64,000 nt of DNA from Clavelina lepadiformis (GCF_947623445.1 NC_135240.1:28706001-28770000); one strand, 5' to 3'; positions 11,679 to 24,575 are shown, numbered from the stretch's first letter. Translations and numbers: made by a program. The notes: generated by a model not told the origin, from the sequence alone.

Positions 11679-11891
11679 ATTTACGGTGACCCGACTTCTT
11701 TTACACAGAAGAAGAACACTGCACCCTTTGAAAATTTCGATTTATGAAAGTTTCTTTCTGAAAGGTGCAAATTGGAGTCAGATAAGGATCGAGAGACAAA
11801 TTGCATTCAACTGTCTGTTAACGAGCGAGTTGCGGCAGAAATTTCAAAAATTCTCGAAGTATCCAGTTGAAAGAATTCTCGCTGACGAACA

Positions 11892-12080
11892 ATGACTTTC
11901 ATGTTACTGGCGTTATGGATTACGCTGATGACAACGCTGGCCAACACCAGCAAGCAATACAAGCAAGCTGCAAGCATAGCTCAAAGGAAAGATGGAAGAA
12001 AAATCATCAAGAAGAACGAAGCTATCAAGCTGTGTGGAAGCCTCTACAATGTTTTGGATCTGCTTCCGATTAATTCTTAG
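11892..12080 (+). CDS. Possible small secreted peptide (62 aa)
   Basis: The ORF starts MTFMLLALWITLMTTLANTS, a plausible signal peptide with a hydrophobic core and an Ala-X-Thr type cleavage zone. A short basic region follows (QRKDGRKIIKKNE), with a single Cys near the end. AATAAA occurs about 28 nt after the TAG stop (12,107-12,112), which would make a very short 3' UTR. No family is recognised. An overlapping ORF in another frame of similar length shows that this could be chance. Confidence 0.22.
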   Translation: MTFMLLALWITLMTTLANTSKQYKQAASIAQRKDGRKIIKKNEAIKLCGSLYNVLDLLPINS

Positions 12081-14856
12081 CCGGTAAAGTGCATTAAGCA
12101 TTTCTGAATAAATCGTAGCTTATTCTTGGTGTTAGCATATTTCAGCGCACATATTACAAGATAATAATAACAAAACTATTAAATACGTTTCTTAAGCTGA
12201 TGTTACCTCATAGATTGTAGGCCCATGTCCCCAAGGACCACGCGTACGTACATAGGCCTACATTCATGCTATAGTTATACCTTCTATTTGTTCTGCGTAA
12301 TCCACGCATCATGTAATCTTAAATTAAATTTGAACTAAAAGATAGTGTATTCCTTACCCCCCTATCGACTTCTATCTCTACTTATTTTTCAATCTCATGT
12401 TTTGAGGTAGATGATTTTTTATTTTATTTGCATGGACACAAGCTAACTAAGCCAAATACTTATCATCGGTCACTTACTCCCCATTGTCTACCTACAAAGC
12501 AATCTTTTAGTCTTTTCTTACGCTAAGCACTGTTAGTTACGCATTATATTAACCCACCTTTATTGCTTCATAAATGACATACGTTAAGTACTAGCGTTAT
12601 CACAGGCCGTACGATTATTTTGCCTTGTTTGTCATCATTAGGGCCATTTTTATTTTGACCTAACGAAATTGCTTATTTGTAGAGGCCACAGTTCTTCCTC
12701 CAGTTACCCAAACATAATATTTTGTCGATTTCAGACCCAAACGTAATATTTTGTCGAAAAGTCAAGGTGTTTTATGGATTATAAAAAGTGCGTCATGTTT
12801 TTTGGCGATAGATTTAGGTAACTTGAGTTATTTTGTCCTTGTGAAAAGGGCACTTTGCCTCGATTTTCTCCGCATGGCTTTCAACAAAATACTTTTTATT
12901 GCACTTCACTATAACCTCGCAAAAATTGCACCATAAAATCACCCCCGGGAGTTGCATTAAATTCATCAGAAAAATCTCGACAAATCTGTCTAACCTTTGC
13001 TGAAGACGATTTAGTTTAGCTTGCTTAGGCATTTTTGTATTACAGAATGTCAGTAGGCTATTCCTAAAATCCAAACTGTTGATCTTCGAAAAGACCACGT
13101 TTATGAAGAGGAAATGTTTTATAAGAATTATTTAAATACGTAACAATGAATAAACAATGGACAATTTGCGATAAAAGTTACTGCTGATCCAATGGGGCAT
13201 TGTGACTTATTTCCTGCTTTTATGGGTTAATATGGTTTAATTGTGTCGCAGTTCCTGATTTACAATGCTTCCACGAAGATTTTTACAAAAATTACTCTCA
13301 AGAGTCAAGAAACACAAAAACTTTGTCAAAAGCCATAATTTGACAAATTTTGACTTTATTGAAAATTTTGACTTTATTGTAAATTTTGACTTTATTTTGA
13401 CCTATAAACTTCTTAGAAACAATCCCCTAGGTGCTGAAAACAACTTTATTCTTTGATTCGTGGTCAGACGAGGTCCTTCAAAATTTTTGACTTTATTGAC
13501 TTTTGCGGGCCCTAGTCATCATATACCAGGTTGCAAGCTGCCATCCTGTATAAGTCAGAATCTGTTAATTTGTGACTGTCCCGATAGCCTCGATTTACAA
13601 ATAGGGTACCGAATAAACTTGCATACAATACATGCAAGGAAAAATCGAATGGAGGCGAATCGCGATTTAAACTTATTATTCTGACTGATCGAACTTTAAT
13701 TTTCTTCTCCTGCGTTACGCAAATCCTCTTACCTTTACCCACCCTTATACTTACATTATCTTGCTATAAAAATTCGGCAAACCAAACGCGTTGTCCGATA
13801 TCATTTTGTGTCAAAATATTGAAATGCTTAAGTTATAAGTTAAAGTATTACAGTCAAATCCATTAAAAAAATTTACAAATTTATACGCCAGCAGCCAGTT
13901 GGCCACATTCATACATCTCTTTGGTTATAGCAATCCAGCGAAAGGCAAGGACTATCGCCATTACAGTGATGACCTCAAGTTGGTCCTTCACTACAAATCA
14001 ATTAAATACTTTGACAACTAAATTCAATTTTGATTTAAATAATGGAAATACTTGAAAACACGTTGTCTCGCTTTAGGTGATTTACCGTATAAGCACTGCG
14101 CCGCTGCTTTTAGCAAAAATCTTATAGAAATGACTTCGGTTCTTACAGACTGCGGCTTCGAAGTAGCCAGACTGCGACGTTTGGAATAGGCACACACAAT
14201 ACTCGTGTTTCATGAGCTTCGGTGCCGCACTTAAGTCCGGTATATTGCTCTTAATCACTTGGACCGAGCTTCTGTGCACCCAATTTTAAATTGATTTAAA
14301 GAATGTATAAGTCAAACTGTGTACATTACTGTGTAGCTGCGCACCTAACATGTCCGGTGCATAGGCCTATCATCTTTCCATTCAGTCTTGGAGCTTTCAA
14401 TGCGTTTGAGCATTTTTGTCAAACGTTTTTGTCATCACCCCAAGTTATAATAACTTAAAAAAGAAAAGCTGGTTATTTGGACGCCAATTTGTAATTAATA
14501 AACAAAGAATTGAAGCATCAATGTATGTCATCACACCAAAATTTGTGTGCTTGCACGCACTACTTCTCGTCGAACCCTGCCAAACTTTCCAGTCGGGTTC
14601 AAAAAACAGATTTTCATAGTAAAGTAAATCTTCAGCTATTGACTTTGCAATATTCTTACTTTGAGTTTGATGTTGAAATTAAAATAATTTCTGTGCAAAT
14701 AAAAATCAAGCACCAATTCATTTAGCTATCACCTTGTTTGGTTATTACAATGACTGCATAAAAATAGTTTTAAATATATTTTAAATGCATGAAAGCAAAG
14801 TTTTAACTAGAATAAGCTGCCAAGGCACAGTTCTCCTGCAGTGAAGAATTGCCACA
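12081..14856. other. Intergenic stretch before ERMP1
   Basis: No gene recognised. At 13,334-13,402 there are about 3.5 tandem copies of a roughly 21-bp unit built on TTTTGACTTTATTG, with a further partial copy near 13,480. The last 100 bp contain the ERMP1 5' region. Confidence 0.4.
14831..14841 (+). promoter_or_regulatory. Splice-acceptor-like site 16 nt upstream of ERMP1 ATG
   Basis: TTCTCCTGCAG ends at 14,841, just before GTGAAGAATT-like leader sequence and the start GCCACAATGG. It is either a 5'-UTR intron end or a spliced-leader acceptor, as at NDUFAF5. Confidence 0.35.
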
Positions 14857-17800
14857 ATGGTAGATCCGAAATTATCCGTCCGTCGTCGAGGGCAACATAA
14901 AGTTTCCCGCTCACCACAGCTTCCTATTCCTAGCAGCGAAGGTGAAACTCACAATGTCCTACGTTGAAACATATGATTTTTTTTGTTCTGAAACTGACAT
15001 TTTTGTTGACTTTGCACAGAGATATTTGTGAAATTATTAAACTGCAATAAATGTTCAGTGGTTTCATGGATAAACTGCAGGTTATGTTCGCTATTTATGG
15101 TCAAAATGCTTTATCTTAAGTACCATGACTTAGAATGAATGTTTCAGGGCTCTCAAAATTTTATTTCTATGTACCATGTACGCTAATACATATTTTATAG
15201 ACAGGCATATGAGGAAAGAAAACGGAAGGAGGAAGGATTTATCTCAAAAATCAACAATTTTCTTTTTTCTTGTTTATTACTCAGCAGTGTTCTATATTGT
15301 GCGTTATTCCGTTAACTATTTGCCGAATCCAAAATCTCTGGTGAATTCAAAACCAACTGAGTTTACTGAAGAACAAGCCAGGTACCAGTTTCTTACATTC
15401 ATGGGTCTTGGAAGTTGACTCTATGTTTTCAAAAAACTTTTTTGTTAAATAATTTTGTTCTAAGGAAACATCTAAATTATTTTGTGTCTCTGGGACCACG
15501 TGTGGCCGGCAGTCTTGCAAATGATGTGCACGCGGCGAACTACATTTTGGAGACTGTACTGAAAGTTAAAGCCAGTGTTAGTCCTTCCTTGAAGGTTGAA
15601 ATAGACACACAACGGCCAACGGTAATTCCCTAATTTTACTGTTGTTGTATTGCAATAATGTCTTTCACATTATTGTGTGTCAGAGCTTGTGGCCACATTA
15701 GAAACTTTGCCAGGATAGCGACTGCACCAAAATACTCTAATTTTATTGCAACGCTGTGATTAACGTGCTGGACAATTCTCTAGTTCAGTAAACGATAGCA
15801 AAGATCCATTTTATGCAAGTTGGTTTGAGACATAAACAATAACATGGTGTAGCAAAGGCAATTTTACCTGAGATATTCCCTAAATTATCTCATAGGTAAT
15901 TTTCTGGATCCATCACTGATAAATATTTTTGTCAAAACTAATGTTTATTTGTGAACAAATAAAAACACTTTTGAAGAAATATCTGTTAACGATTTTTAGG
16001 GATCATTCACTTTGGACTTTGTCAGCGGCTTTGGCAGTTATTACACAAATGTAACCAATACGATTGTGAGAGTTTCAGCAGTGGACAGTCCTTCGAACCA
16101 CGCCCTGCTCCTAAATTGTCACACTGATTCAGTTAATGGCGCACCAGGTGAGATAGCAGCTGTGTCAATATTGCCGTTTAGCTGTTAATAATGCTGTTTT
16201 ATCTTAAAAGCTAGTCATTGCAGGAATATGTTTCTTTCTCCTCAATGGTCATTCCACGTTTATCTTGCGTTCAGTTCCTAAATGTTGAATGCCCTGTATA
16301 AGTTGAATGCGCTCGGTTTGTGTTGCAGGCGCCAGCGATGACGCAGTTGCATGTGCAGTTCTGCTTGAAGTGATGCGTGCCGTCACAAGTGACCACACAC
16401 ACCCATTGCTCCATGACATCATATTTTTATTTAACGGAGCTGAAGAGAACCTGCACCAAGCCAGCCATGGATTCATAACCCAGCATCCATGGGCTAAGCA
16501 GGTTGGTGACTGGATGATAAGCACCGATTTGCAATTTCTACGTCCGGTGATAACCATAGATGGATAGAAGGAAGAGGTTATAAGTTAACTGACGTAAGAT
16601 GTTTTTATCCAAGGTCAAAGGATTTATCAACCTGGAAGCAGCAGGTGCCGGTGGGAAAGAAATTGTTTTCCAGACTGGTCCCAGTCATCCGTGGTTGGCG
16701 TCCGCTTGGGCCATGAACGCCCCCCACCCTTTTGGGACGGTGATTGCGCAAGAATTGTTTCAAAGTGGGATCATTCCGTCAGATACCGACTTCCGGTCAG
16801 TCTCAACAATTAGCTGCTGGGCTGACATGAATTACTGCAGTAGAGTAATAAGATGTCAATTTGCTACTTTTAGAATTTTCCGTGATTATGGCAAGATTCC
16901 AGGAATAGATCTTGCGTATATGACAAACGGATATGTTTATCACACTTTGTACGATGATGTTGACAGGATATTACCGGGCTGCATCCAACGGGCAGGTTGA
17001 CAAAGCTTCACAAATTAGTTCGTAATCACAAACCCAGTTTATCAGTGGCTTTGGAAACTGGTCGCTAAAATGAGTGAAATATTTGTAAAAGCTTTGTCTA
17101 TAGTAGGATTTCTATGGGTTGACGGCTATTTCTGGATTTTAGAGATCTTTCGAGAGCCAGTTACTAAACATTTTAAAACGCACGACTAACACTGACATGA
17201 CACGCTTAACTGAAACATTGACTTGGAATAATTAGCAGGGTCTGCTTTCAAATTAACATTTAGTTTGGTCAAGCTGTGTATGCTTTATTGTTAAACTATT
17301 GTCAGGAGATAACATTCTTGCTGTTGTTGATCACCTGGTGAAGTCACCATCTTCCTTGCTGCCCAATCCTGGATCGTATCGTCACGGAGCTTTGGCTTTT
17401 ATGGACTTCCTGGGCATTTTCATGATCACACTTCCGATGAGGATGCTTTCTATCTTGAACATGCTCTTCTCTGTAGGACCGATCATCTATCTTGCTAGAT
17501 GCATCATGTCCTCTGCAGGTAGCTTTATTTGCATGGAGTTATAAAGGTTTTTGGTAAATCGTTATTTGGTTTTACAGCCGAGAGGTTGCATTACGAGCAG
17601 AAAATTTTCAAAGGAATTGTCATTATTATGTCATCGTGGTTGGCATGTGCATTTGTGGTGTTCCTATTGGCCATTTTTGTCACAAAGTGTGGAAATTCAA
17701 TGGCATTCTTTTCAAGACCTTATTTGGTCGTGTTTCTTTACGGTTTGCCTGGTCTTGCAGCTTTGTTGATTGTCAATCGCGTTGCAGCTTCTATTGTTTT

Positions 17801-19837
17801 CAAGGTGAACTCTGTGACATGGTTATTTTGACTTCACACAAAATTTGTTTAAATTGGATGTTCTTGGTATTTACTATCGTGAAGATTGTGTGAGTGTGAA
17901 CTGTTTGCCAATCATTTTGATGATCAAATTTTTCAGAATGAAGATCCGTGGATGTTGGAGACCATTTTCTTTGACAGTTACCTCTTCATCTGGTCAGCAA
18001 TTCTCTTCCAGATCAATTATATACAACTCCAGTCCAGTTTGATCTTGCTTTTATGTGTTTTACCGCTATGCTTAATACGATGTCTGTTTTTAAAGAAAAT
18101 ATTTCATCACAAAAACGGTGAGTTTACGCACATAACCTCCTCGTGCTGTCCAAACTGTTTAATTTGTAACAAAAATAATAAAAGTAGTTTTTACCTAAAT
18201 TTATCATTTTTAATCACCTTTAGATGGTATTGTTGCAACTAAGGTGACGGTTTATCTTGCTGCACTGCTACCACACACCCTCATTCTATTTTCACTCTCA
18301 TGGATTGGCCTGGACTTGTTTATACCACTCTGTGGTAGACTAGGAACTGTTGTGCCGCCAGATCTTGTCATTGCTGGTTTAGTTGCCCTTTTACTTATTC
18401 TCCTCTCCCACTTTGTACTCAGCTTGATACACCTTGCGGAGTCGATACAGTGGCAAGTTATCAGATTCACTCATAAAGTGTCTGTTGAGCTTCATTGATT
18501 AATTCATTTCCATTTGTTCCAGGATTGTTGCAGGTATGTTGTTGCTTAGTGCAGGCGCTCTCTGCTTTGTGTTGTCTAGTCACGCTTTCCCGTATGCTGT
18601 TGATAACGACATCACTGCTCCACAAAGACTGATTGTCCAGGTGCCATGAGCTTGTGTCAGCCTGTTTAAAGCTGGCTGCTTTATTGTTCTAAGCGTTAAG
18701 CAGGAAATATGTTTTGCATTAATTTATTTTGTCAACTTTTCAGCATATATCTCGTACATTTTATGGTTTTGACAAGAAGGTTCGACAGCAGGATTCCGGC
18801 ATCTGGTTGAATACGATGGATTATCCTGGATTTAAAGTTGACACCGGCAGTAATGCCGCAAATGAATCTCCTCTGCTTCCTTGCAAAGGTGTCATAGAAT
18901 TTGACTTTTATGCGTATCATGCTCAGTCATTTAATATGATTTGGTTTTAGGATTGTTTTGCCATTTTCCATTCCTGGTTCCGTTAAATAAATTTGTTACT
19001 CTATCCAAGTACATCCCCGCCGATGAACCATCCTTTAGTGAAACTGGCATCCAACCATTTTCTGTCAGGCTCATCCAAGATGAAACCACAAAAATATCCG
19101 GTGCATCAAGTGTTTTCATGTTTACATTCACCAATAGAGAAAATAGTATTAATCGCTTGTTGATTTACCCCACGTAGAAAATTCCACCTCCCGGACTTAT
19201 AAAAAGCGACTTTCATTTGTTGTCGATGGTCCATCCCACATCAGCGTCCATGTTGCTCCGTTGTCATCGAAGGGCATTTCATCGAAGCTCACGTCGTGGA
19301 TTGTTGAGGATGAAATTGAGCGCTCTCGATCTAAGCCAACCTCCATCGTGGATCATCTTGTTCTGGGTAATTTATAAAACCTCTACGACCAATCTTAAAC
19401 TCTTCTATGATAATAATGAGCCAGTACTAATAAACACGACATACTCCCAATTTCTCCCCAAAAGATTGAAGTTTTTCCTTTGATGAGGCAAGTGGCTCCA
19501 GTTGATAATAACTCACTAGAGTAAGGTGCACGCACGCATTTTATTTTGTGCAGGTGACAAGCGTTACCATTACGCTGACTGGCACTTTCTTTATTACGGC
19601 TCTGGCATCTACAAGGAGACCTGGACGCCGTGGTTTGAGTTTGAAATTACTCAGGACTCAAGTCTCTCTCCGCTAGATGGCTCACCTACCCCTACTGTTG
19701 AGCTTGCGTTCATGGCCCAGTATTATTCGACACCGCTCTCGGCACAGTCACGAGATTTGAAGGAATTCTTAGCTGAGCTACACCGCTGGGTGGCGCCCAT
19801 GGGATGGGTTTCATTTTATGAAAACCATTTGTTTTAA
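14857..19837 (+). CDS. ERMP1: ERMP1, endoplasmic reticulum M28 metallopeptidase
   Basis: Sixteen phase-consistent exons: 14857-14941, 15201-15381, 15465-15621, 16000-16147, 16329-16501, 16614-16795, 16874-16995, 17306-17518, 17578-17804, 17937-18117, 18224-18452, 18523-18640, 18744-18888, 18951-19100, 19178-19366 and 19554-19837. They total 2,784 nt, or 927 aa (human ERMP1 904). ERMP1/FXNA is a multi-pass ER-membrane zinc peptidase. The order is a short basic cytosolic N-terminus, TM1 ([14 protein letters not shown]), and the lumenal M28 domain with ligands in NCHTDSV (His, Asp), GASDDA (Asp), FNGAEEN (Glu-Glu), PSDTDFR (Asp) and VYHTLYD (His). A hydrophobic multi-TM block (exons 8-12) and a C-terminal lumenal domain follow. 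The ATG sits in GCCACAATGG. The exon 11 donor appears to be GC (GCAAGT). A weak GT donor three bases upstream would delete one Trp. The exon 14 donor (GTGCAT) is weak and could be mis-set. Confidence 0.93.
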
Positions 19838-20521
19838 AAAATGTGCAATTAAGTTACTGTGTGAGCAACTTTTGTTGAATAATTTAACAAGAAATAAAAG
19901 TCGTATGTCTTGTGACGTTTAAGTCATGAGTCACGGGTTGTTTTCGAAATGCTGAAATTTTATTTTGGGATTTTGCCATTCAGTTGTTGACCGGACTTAT
20001 ATTCTTCTTAATAACGTCAGATAAATTATCTCGCTTTAACTGATGTGCTATATCAATGCTGTTGCAATGTTTGCGATCCTCCTTTTTTACTTTTCTCTTT
20101 CACGTGTTAAAACTGCGCAATGACGTCAGATAAATTACCTCGCTTGAACTGGTGTGCCCTATATATACTCTTGTGTTGTTTGCAATCAGCCCTTTTTACA
20201 TGATCGATTTCACTGGTTACTATTGCGCAATATAACATGCAATATAACATATAACAATATAACATATAACAATATTGTGTCTGGTAATAAATAAAAATGG
20301 GAACTTTATCATTTACTTGTCGAAATACGTCAAAATGGTTCCAAATGTTTGGACACATTTGATCACATTTATACATAGTTAAACCGGTTTGAACCTGTAA
20401 TTAGTTGCTCACAAAAACATAAGATAAGTGTTAATCGTTTTTTCACACGTGCAAATTATCACAGATGTAACTGTAAACAACGTTGTTTTTTATCAAACCA
20501 GCTCTTACCGCTTCTAAAACA
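19838..20521. repeat. ERMP1 3' flank with a short direct duplication
   Basis: AATAAA-like sequence near 19,892 is a candidate ERMP1 polyadenylation signal. A unit beginning ACGTCAGATAAATTA is present twice, from about 20,013 and 20,121, with diverged sequence between the copies. Near 20,225-20,275 there are four short repeats of CAATATAACAT. Confidence 0.5.
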
Positions 20522-20983
20522 ATGATTTGCTACCTTAAAATTTGCACCCTTAATTGTCACGGGTTAAATGATAAGGCAAAACGCGCAGAGCTTTTTAGCA
20601 CATTAAAGAAAGATAAGGCCCACGTATTTCTGTTACAAGAGACTAAATGCGAACCCCATAACGAAATCAAGTGGCAAAACGAATGGCATACAGATAGAGC
20701 TGTTTTTAATTCCGCACCTAAAAAGAAACTATCTTCTAAAGGCTTTGCGATTTTGATCAACCATAACGCCATAAGTTTCAAAACCGTCGAAAGGGACCTT
20801 GAAGGACGCCTAATCACTGAAATTGTAACAATGTATAACCAAGACTTTAAAATAATAAATGTATATGCGCCCAACGTAAGGTCACATGAGACAAAAGAGA
20901 ATGACCGTTTTTTCGAGACAGTCCACCAATATATCGTAGGAAAAGAAGCCACCATTTTGGCAGGTGAATTTAATGTAGTAGAC
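20522..20983 (+). pseudogene. LINE (non-LTR retrotransposon) endonuclease fragment
   Basis: An open reading frame gives the N-terminal half of an APE-type endonuclease (exonuclease/endonuclease/phosphatase fold) as found at the start of LINE ORF2 proteins. Marks in order are ICTLNCHGLNDKAKR, HVFLLQETKCE (catalytic Glu in QET), GFAILINHN, IINVYAPNV and TILAGEFNVV (GDFN-like motif with Glu in place of Asp). It is closest in style to L1/Tx1-like elements. It stops where a hAT-type terminus begins at 20,984. The rest of the endonuclease and the reverse transcriptase are not in the window. Confidence 0.8.
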
Positions 20984-21060
20984 CAGTGGTTCTTAACCAG
21001 GGGGGCGTGAAGCATCTCTCAGGGGGGGCGCGAGCTCTACAACAATTTCATTTTTTTTAA
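20984..21060 (+). mobile_element. hAT-type element terminus inserted into the LINE fragment
   Basis: The sequence CAGTGGTTCTTAACCAGGGG is a classical hAT (Charlie-like) terminal inverted repeat, followed by G-rich GGGGGGGCGCGAG. The matching right terminus GGTTAAGAACCACTG was not found downstream, so the element's extent is unknown and it may be truncated. Confidence 0.6.
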
Positions 21061-22292
21061 ATTTCTTTAATGTCCTACGACCTATGCTGTTCGTCTTATT
21101 TTGTATTTTATCTTATTTTAGCTCATTTGACGAAGAAGAAGTTCGTGATAAATAGAACTGCTAACTACAGTAGGTGCAAAAGATGATTGACGAAAGAACA
21201 ACAAAGGCAACCGCCACCATGCTGTGCACACTATGGGCCATCATTTCTTTGCCAGGCCACCTGTCGTCATTGAACGTAGCGAAAGTCATGACTTTAAAAG
21301 CAACTTTGCCATGGATGCAAATTTACTTCAGTGACTAAGAAGTACAAAGAGCAATCAGTAATTAACTGTTCAATTTATCAAATTGTCGATTGAAACGAAC
21401 ATTATCGCCACGTCCACTGCTTTGCTCTAATGGCTCTCCCGAGACAAGCCTAATGTTTATAATTTCCATTTCCAATTGCCATAGTTATGTGCAAACATTA
21501 ACAAATAAATGGCCTTAAATTCTTTATTGAACTCTGTTGCTGTAATCTGTTCCGCAGGTTATTTGATTTTTTGTGTCTTAACATATTTTTGACTTGTCTC
21601 AGAGACATACGAGTACAAGTGACCAATAATTAATAACACGTGATCCCAAAGACTAATCTGTAAGTTACGTTGTTTGCGATTACTTGTAGGCTTGATCAAT
21701 ACTATATAATACAGCAGAACATCAAGTTACGCCCCACACTGTCATAATTCGTGACCATCTTAATGCAGTGAAGTTACTGATATGGAGCTACAACCGATAA
21801 AAAAATACAAATTGCGCACAACTTATTTGCCACTCGAGCTGTTCAGATCAGATTTATAAATAACATTTGCCTTCTTACACCATTACAGGCCGCTGACGAC
21901 AATACCTTAACAATGCAAACAATCTTGTAATCTTAAACGCAATGTTCATAATGAGAATTTTCCCATCTTGTTTATCGTGCTGTGATAATTATGACACTAA
22001 CCAGGACAGTTTTACTGTCACCGCCGTCCAGACAACAAAGCCACTTAAGACATTTATCCAAACTATTTGCAAACGGTAATGGAACTTGGGCAGATATCAT
22101 GCGTTCTTGAAGTCGACAATAGTAATGAGTCAAGGTATCATATATTGCTGAATTTCCCGTCTTTGATTGTTGTCACTGCAAACGGAGCCCATTTAATTAA
22201 GACATTTTTAATCCCGTTTCCACTTGCTTTATTAGTTATTTTGGTTTAGTTCCAACTTCAGTACTACATTGTTTGTTTCATTATTTTTCAAG
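21061..22292. other. Unassigned stretch
   Basis: It may hold the body of the hAT element starting at 20,984, but no ORF or second terminus was recognised. A 71-nt segment at 22,005-22,075 is bordered by AG and GTAATG, but its phase does not join the exon at 22,293. Confidence 0.3.
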
Positions 22293-23425
22293 GATGGTCC
22301 GATTAATCTTACGCGTAAGGCGTCGTCGTCAAGCATCGAGCCATCAACTTACTGTATGTCGTCACCTTCGAGTGACGTCAACGATAAAGGTAAAATTAAA
22401 TGAATAACAAAATTTTTCGTTACAATACAGTGTGTCATTGCCTATGCCCTATAGGCTATACTTGGTTATTTAGAAATTAATATCTACCATTTGTCATAAA
22501 GTCCTTTTTGCTAACCATAAATAAAAATCAGCAAAACGTATATCTTAAACCGACAATGACACACACTGTTGTGGTAGGACAAAGTATTAGTCAAACAAAA
22601 TAAAATGCATATTTCCGTCTCTGGAGCAAATTATTTTTGTAATTATTTCATTTGAAATTCACCGTCAGCAGCTTTTTTTCGACAGGATTTGTTCAGTTAA
22701 AGTGATTAATTAATCGGAAGTATTCATTACGGATTAAAAGCATAAAAGTTCACGAATGTGAACTTAAAACCGGATTTTGATGTCAGAAATAAAACGCCGG
22801 ATCTCAGATAGAACCAGGCTTGACTGTTTTTCATCTCCCATTATAATACTGGTGTTGTCAAAAACGCGAAGTCCTTCATGACTCTTAATGTTGAATAAGC
22901 CATTCTGTCACGATACCGCGTGTGAATCCAGTGAGATAAAGCCAGAAGTTGAGCACCGGGTCATTTTGCCGACTATTATGCTCAAGCACGCCATCTTGGG
23001 ATTAGATTTATTTCCCCTCTACGTTATAATTTATCTCCCGTATAAGCACAAAAAGGTGAACGTCCGTTTCTCTGTTTCGTGTCATTGGCATTTGAAGCAT
23101 TATTTATGTTTTAAGCAACAGCACTTTGCTTCACTGGACGTACTGTATTGCAATTTAACGAGCTGACTTTTTGAATTTTTCAGACGGGTCCCACCCATCA
23201 CTGTGTTCTAAGAAACGACGAGCTTCTACTGAGGAGGTATATTAATTAACATGTCCACAAAGCACGTTGGTGATGCCATCTTTAGCTATAAAGTTATGTT
23301 AACTCTACCTCAAAATGCTCTATAGCTGACTTTAAACTCCATCTCATCTTTACAGACTGAAGCAGTAGAAAGCAAACGAAGTTACCTGGGAGATGAACGC
23401 CATTCAAAGCACTCCGTTAACAACG
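22293..23425 (+). CDS. Unidentified gene fragment, three phase-compatible exons
   Basis: Segments 22293-22389, 23184-23236 and 23356-23425 are each bounded by AG (TTTTCAAG, TTTTTCAG, CTTTACAG) and GT donors (GTAAAA, GTATAT, GTAAGT). They join in one frame (phases 1, 0, 1). The encoded text includes KASSSSIEPSTYCMSSPSSD, then LCSKKRRASTEE, then EAVESKRSYLGDERHSKHS. This is Ser-rich and charged, with a possible nuclear localisation signal KKRR. No domain is recognised. First and last exons are not identified and nothing downstream continues it convincingly before the transposon remains at 23.9 kb. Three exons agreeing in phase argue for a real or recently dead gene, but chance is possible. Confidence 0.4.
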
Positions 23426-23604
23426 GTAAGTAACAGAACGTATTGCAGGGCCTACACTAGGGTTATGACTTAAAAAAAAATTTTAAATTTTGTGTGTCCT
23501 GTAGTTACAAATGATGAACTTTTATGTCCTGATTTGAAAACTCACAAAAGTTAAGACTGTTTAAACAAAAAACTCCCGTACCAAATTTTTCCAGTTTTCA
23601 ATGT

Positions 23605-23875
23605 AATATATATATATATATATATATATCGACTAATTTGAATTTGACTGACACAATTTCAATTGCGAAGATTTGAAATTTTATTTTGGTAAATTGTGAT
23701 TGCACAGATTAAATTATTCATATCATGTTCTTGTTTACAGTCAAAGATTAATATAAGTATAAATGATTAATAATTTCTTTTGCAGATATATACTATATAT
23801 ATCGAGTAATTTGAATTTGCCTGACATAATTTCAATTGCGAAGATTTGAAATTTTACTTTGGTAAATTGTGTGAG
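23605..23875. repeat. Direct repeat of about 79 bp with (TA)n
   Basis: A unit starting ATATATATCGA and containing CAATTTCAATTGCGAAGATT occurs at about 23,620-23,698 and again at about 23,795-23,872 with five or so differences. The first copy is preceded by (TA)n. Confidence 0.7.
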
Positions 23876-23881
23876 CAGTTA

Positions 23882-24575
23882 TAAGAGATGACAACAATGC
23901 AAAGCTAAAATTAAAATCAATTATGAAAGAGGAGAATAATTTCTGTTTACACTTTGATGGAAAAATGATTGGCAAACATGAATATCAGGTAGTATGCTTG
24001 AAAAGTCCATCAAGATAAATCAAACTGGGTGTTCTAAAATGCGAAAGTGGAACAGCTCAAGATATTTTCAGCAGCCTAGAAAACCTACTAGATGAATATG
24101 ATGCATGGAAAAATTTGAAAATGATCATATGTGACACAACATATGTTAATACTGGACGGCTGAATGGCGTTGTTGTGAAACTGCAAAATGCAATGATCAG
24201 CAAGGGTTTTGATAAACCACAGTATATTGGTTGCCAACATCATATTCTTGATAGAGTCGTATTATAGCATGTATTGTAGTTCTTCAATCCAACGTCTTCA
24301 ACAAAACCAACTCCCAACTACAAATTTGTAGATGATGTGGTGAAACACTACGAAAACTTGCAGCAATCCTACAAGCCAGAAATTGAGATGGAAATGGTTG
24401 AAAACCCAGGTTGGAGGATGATTTTAAGTTTCTCTTTGAGTTGTGCAGAGCATTCCGCTTCTTCAAAGAAAATGGTAGATTTCCACTAATCAAATGGCAT
24501 AAATTTCCATCTCTACACAATGCTAGATGGAATTCAAGAGCCATTTATGCTATGATTGCCTACTTCCTCATCCAT
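23882..24575 (+). pseudogene. Degenerate transposase-like ORF
   Basis: Across frameshifts and stops the plus strand encodes NNFCLHFDGKMI, then DTTYVNTGRLNGVVVKLQN, KPQYIGCQHHILDRV, and finally HNARWNSRAIYAMIAYFL-like sequence. This series recalls an uncharacterised multicopy family seen in Hydra and insect genomes, probably a transposon protein. Stops occur near 24,018, 24,267 and 24,489, and the frame changes near 24,415. Downstream, a roughly 33-bp motif (CATTGCAAATGCG.GGCAGGAAGCC) is present twice (24,611-24,670). Confidence 0.6.

Noticed and set aside
15415..15464. ATG of an ORF overlapping ERMP1 exon 3
   Set aside because: This part is intron; the exon starts at 15,465 by acceptor and phase.
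22005..22075. Possible extra exon before the unassigned gene at 22,293
   Set aside because: AG/GT borders exist, but no reading frame both stays open and joins the next exon in phase with its protein-like frame.
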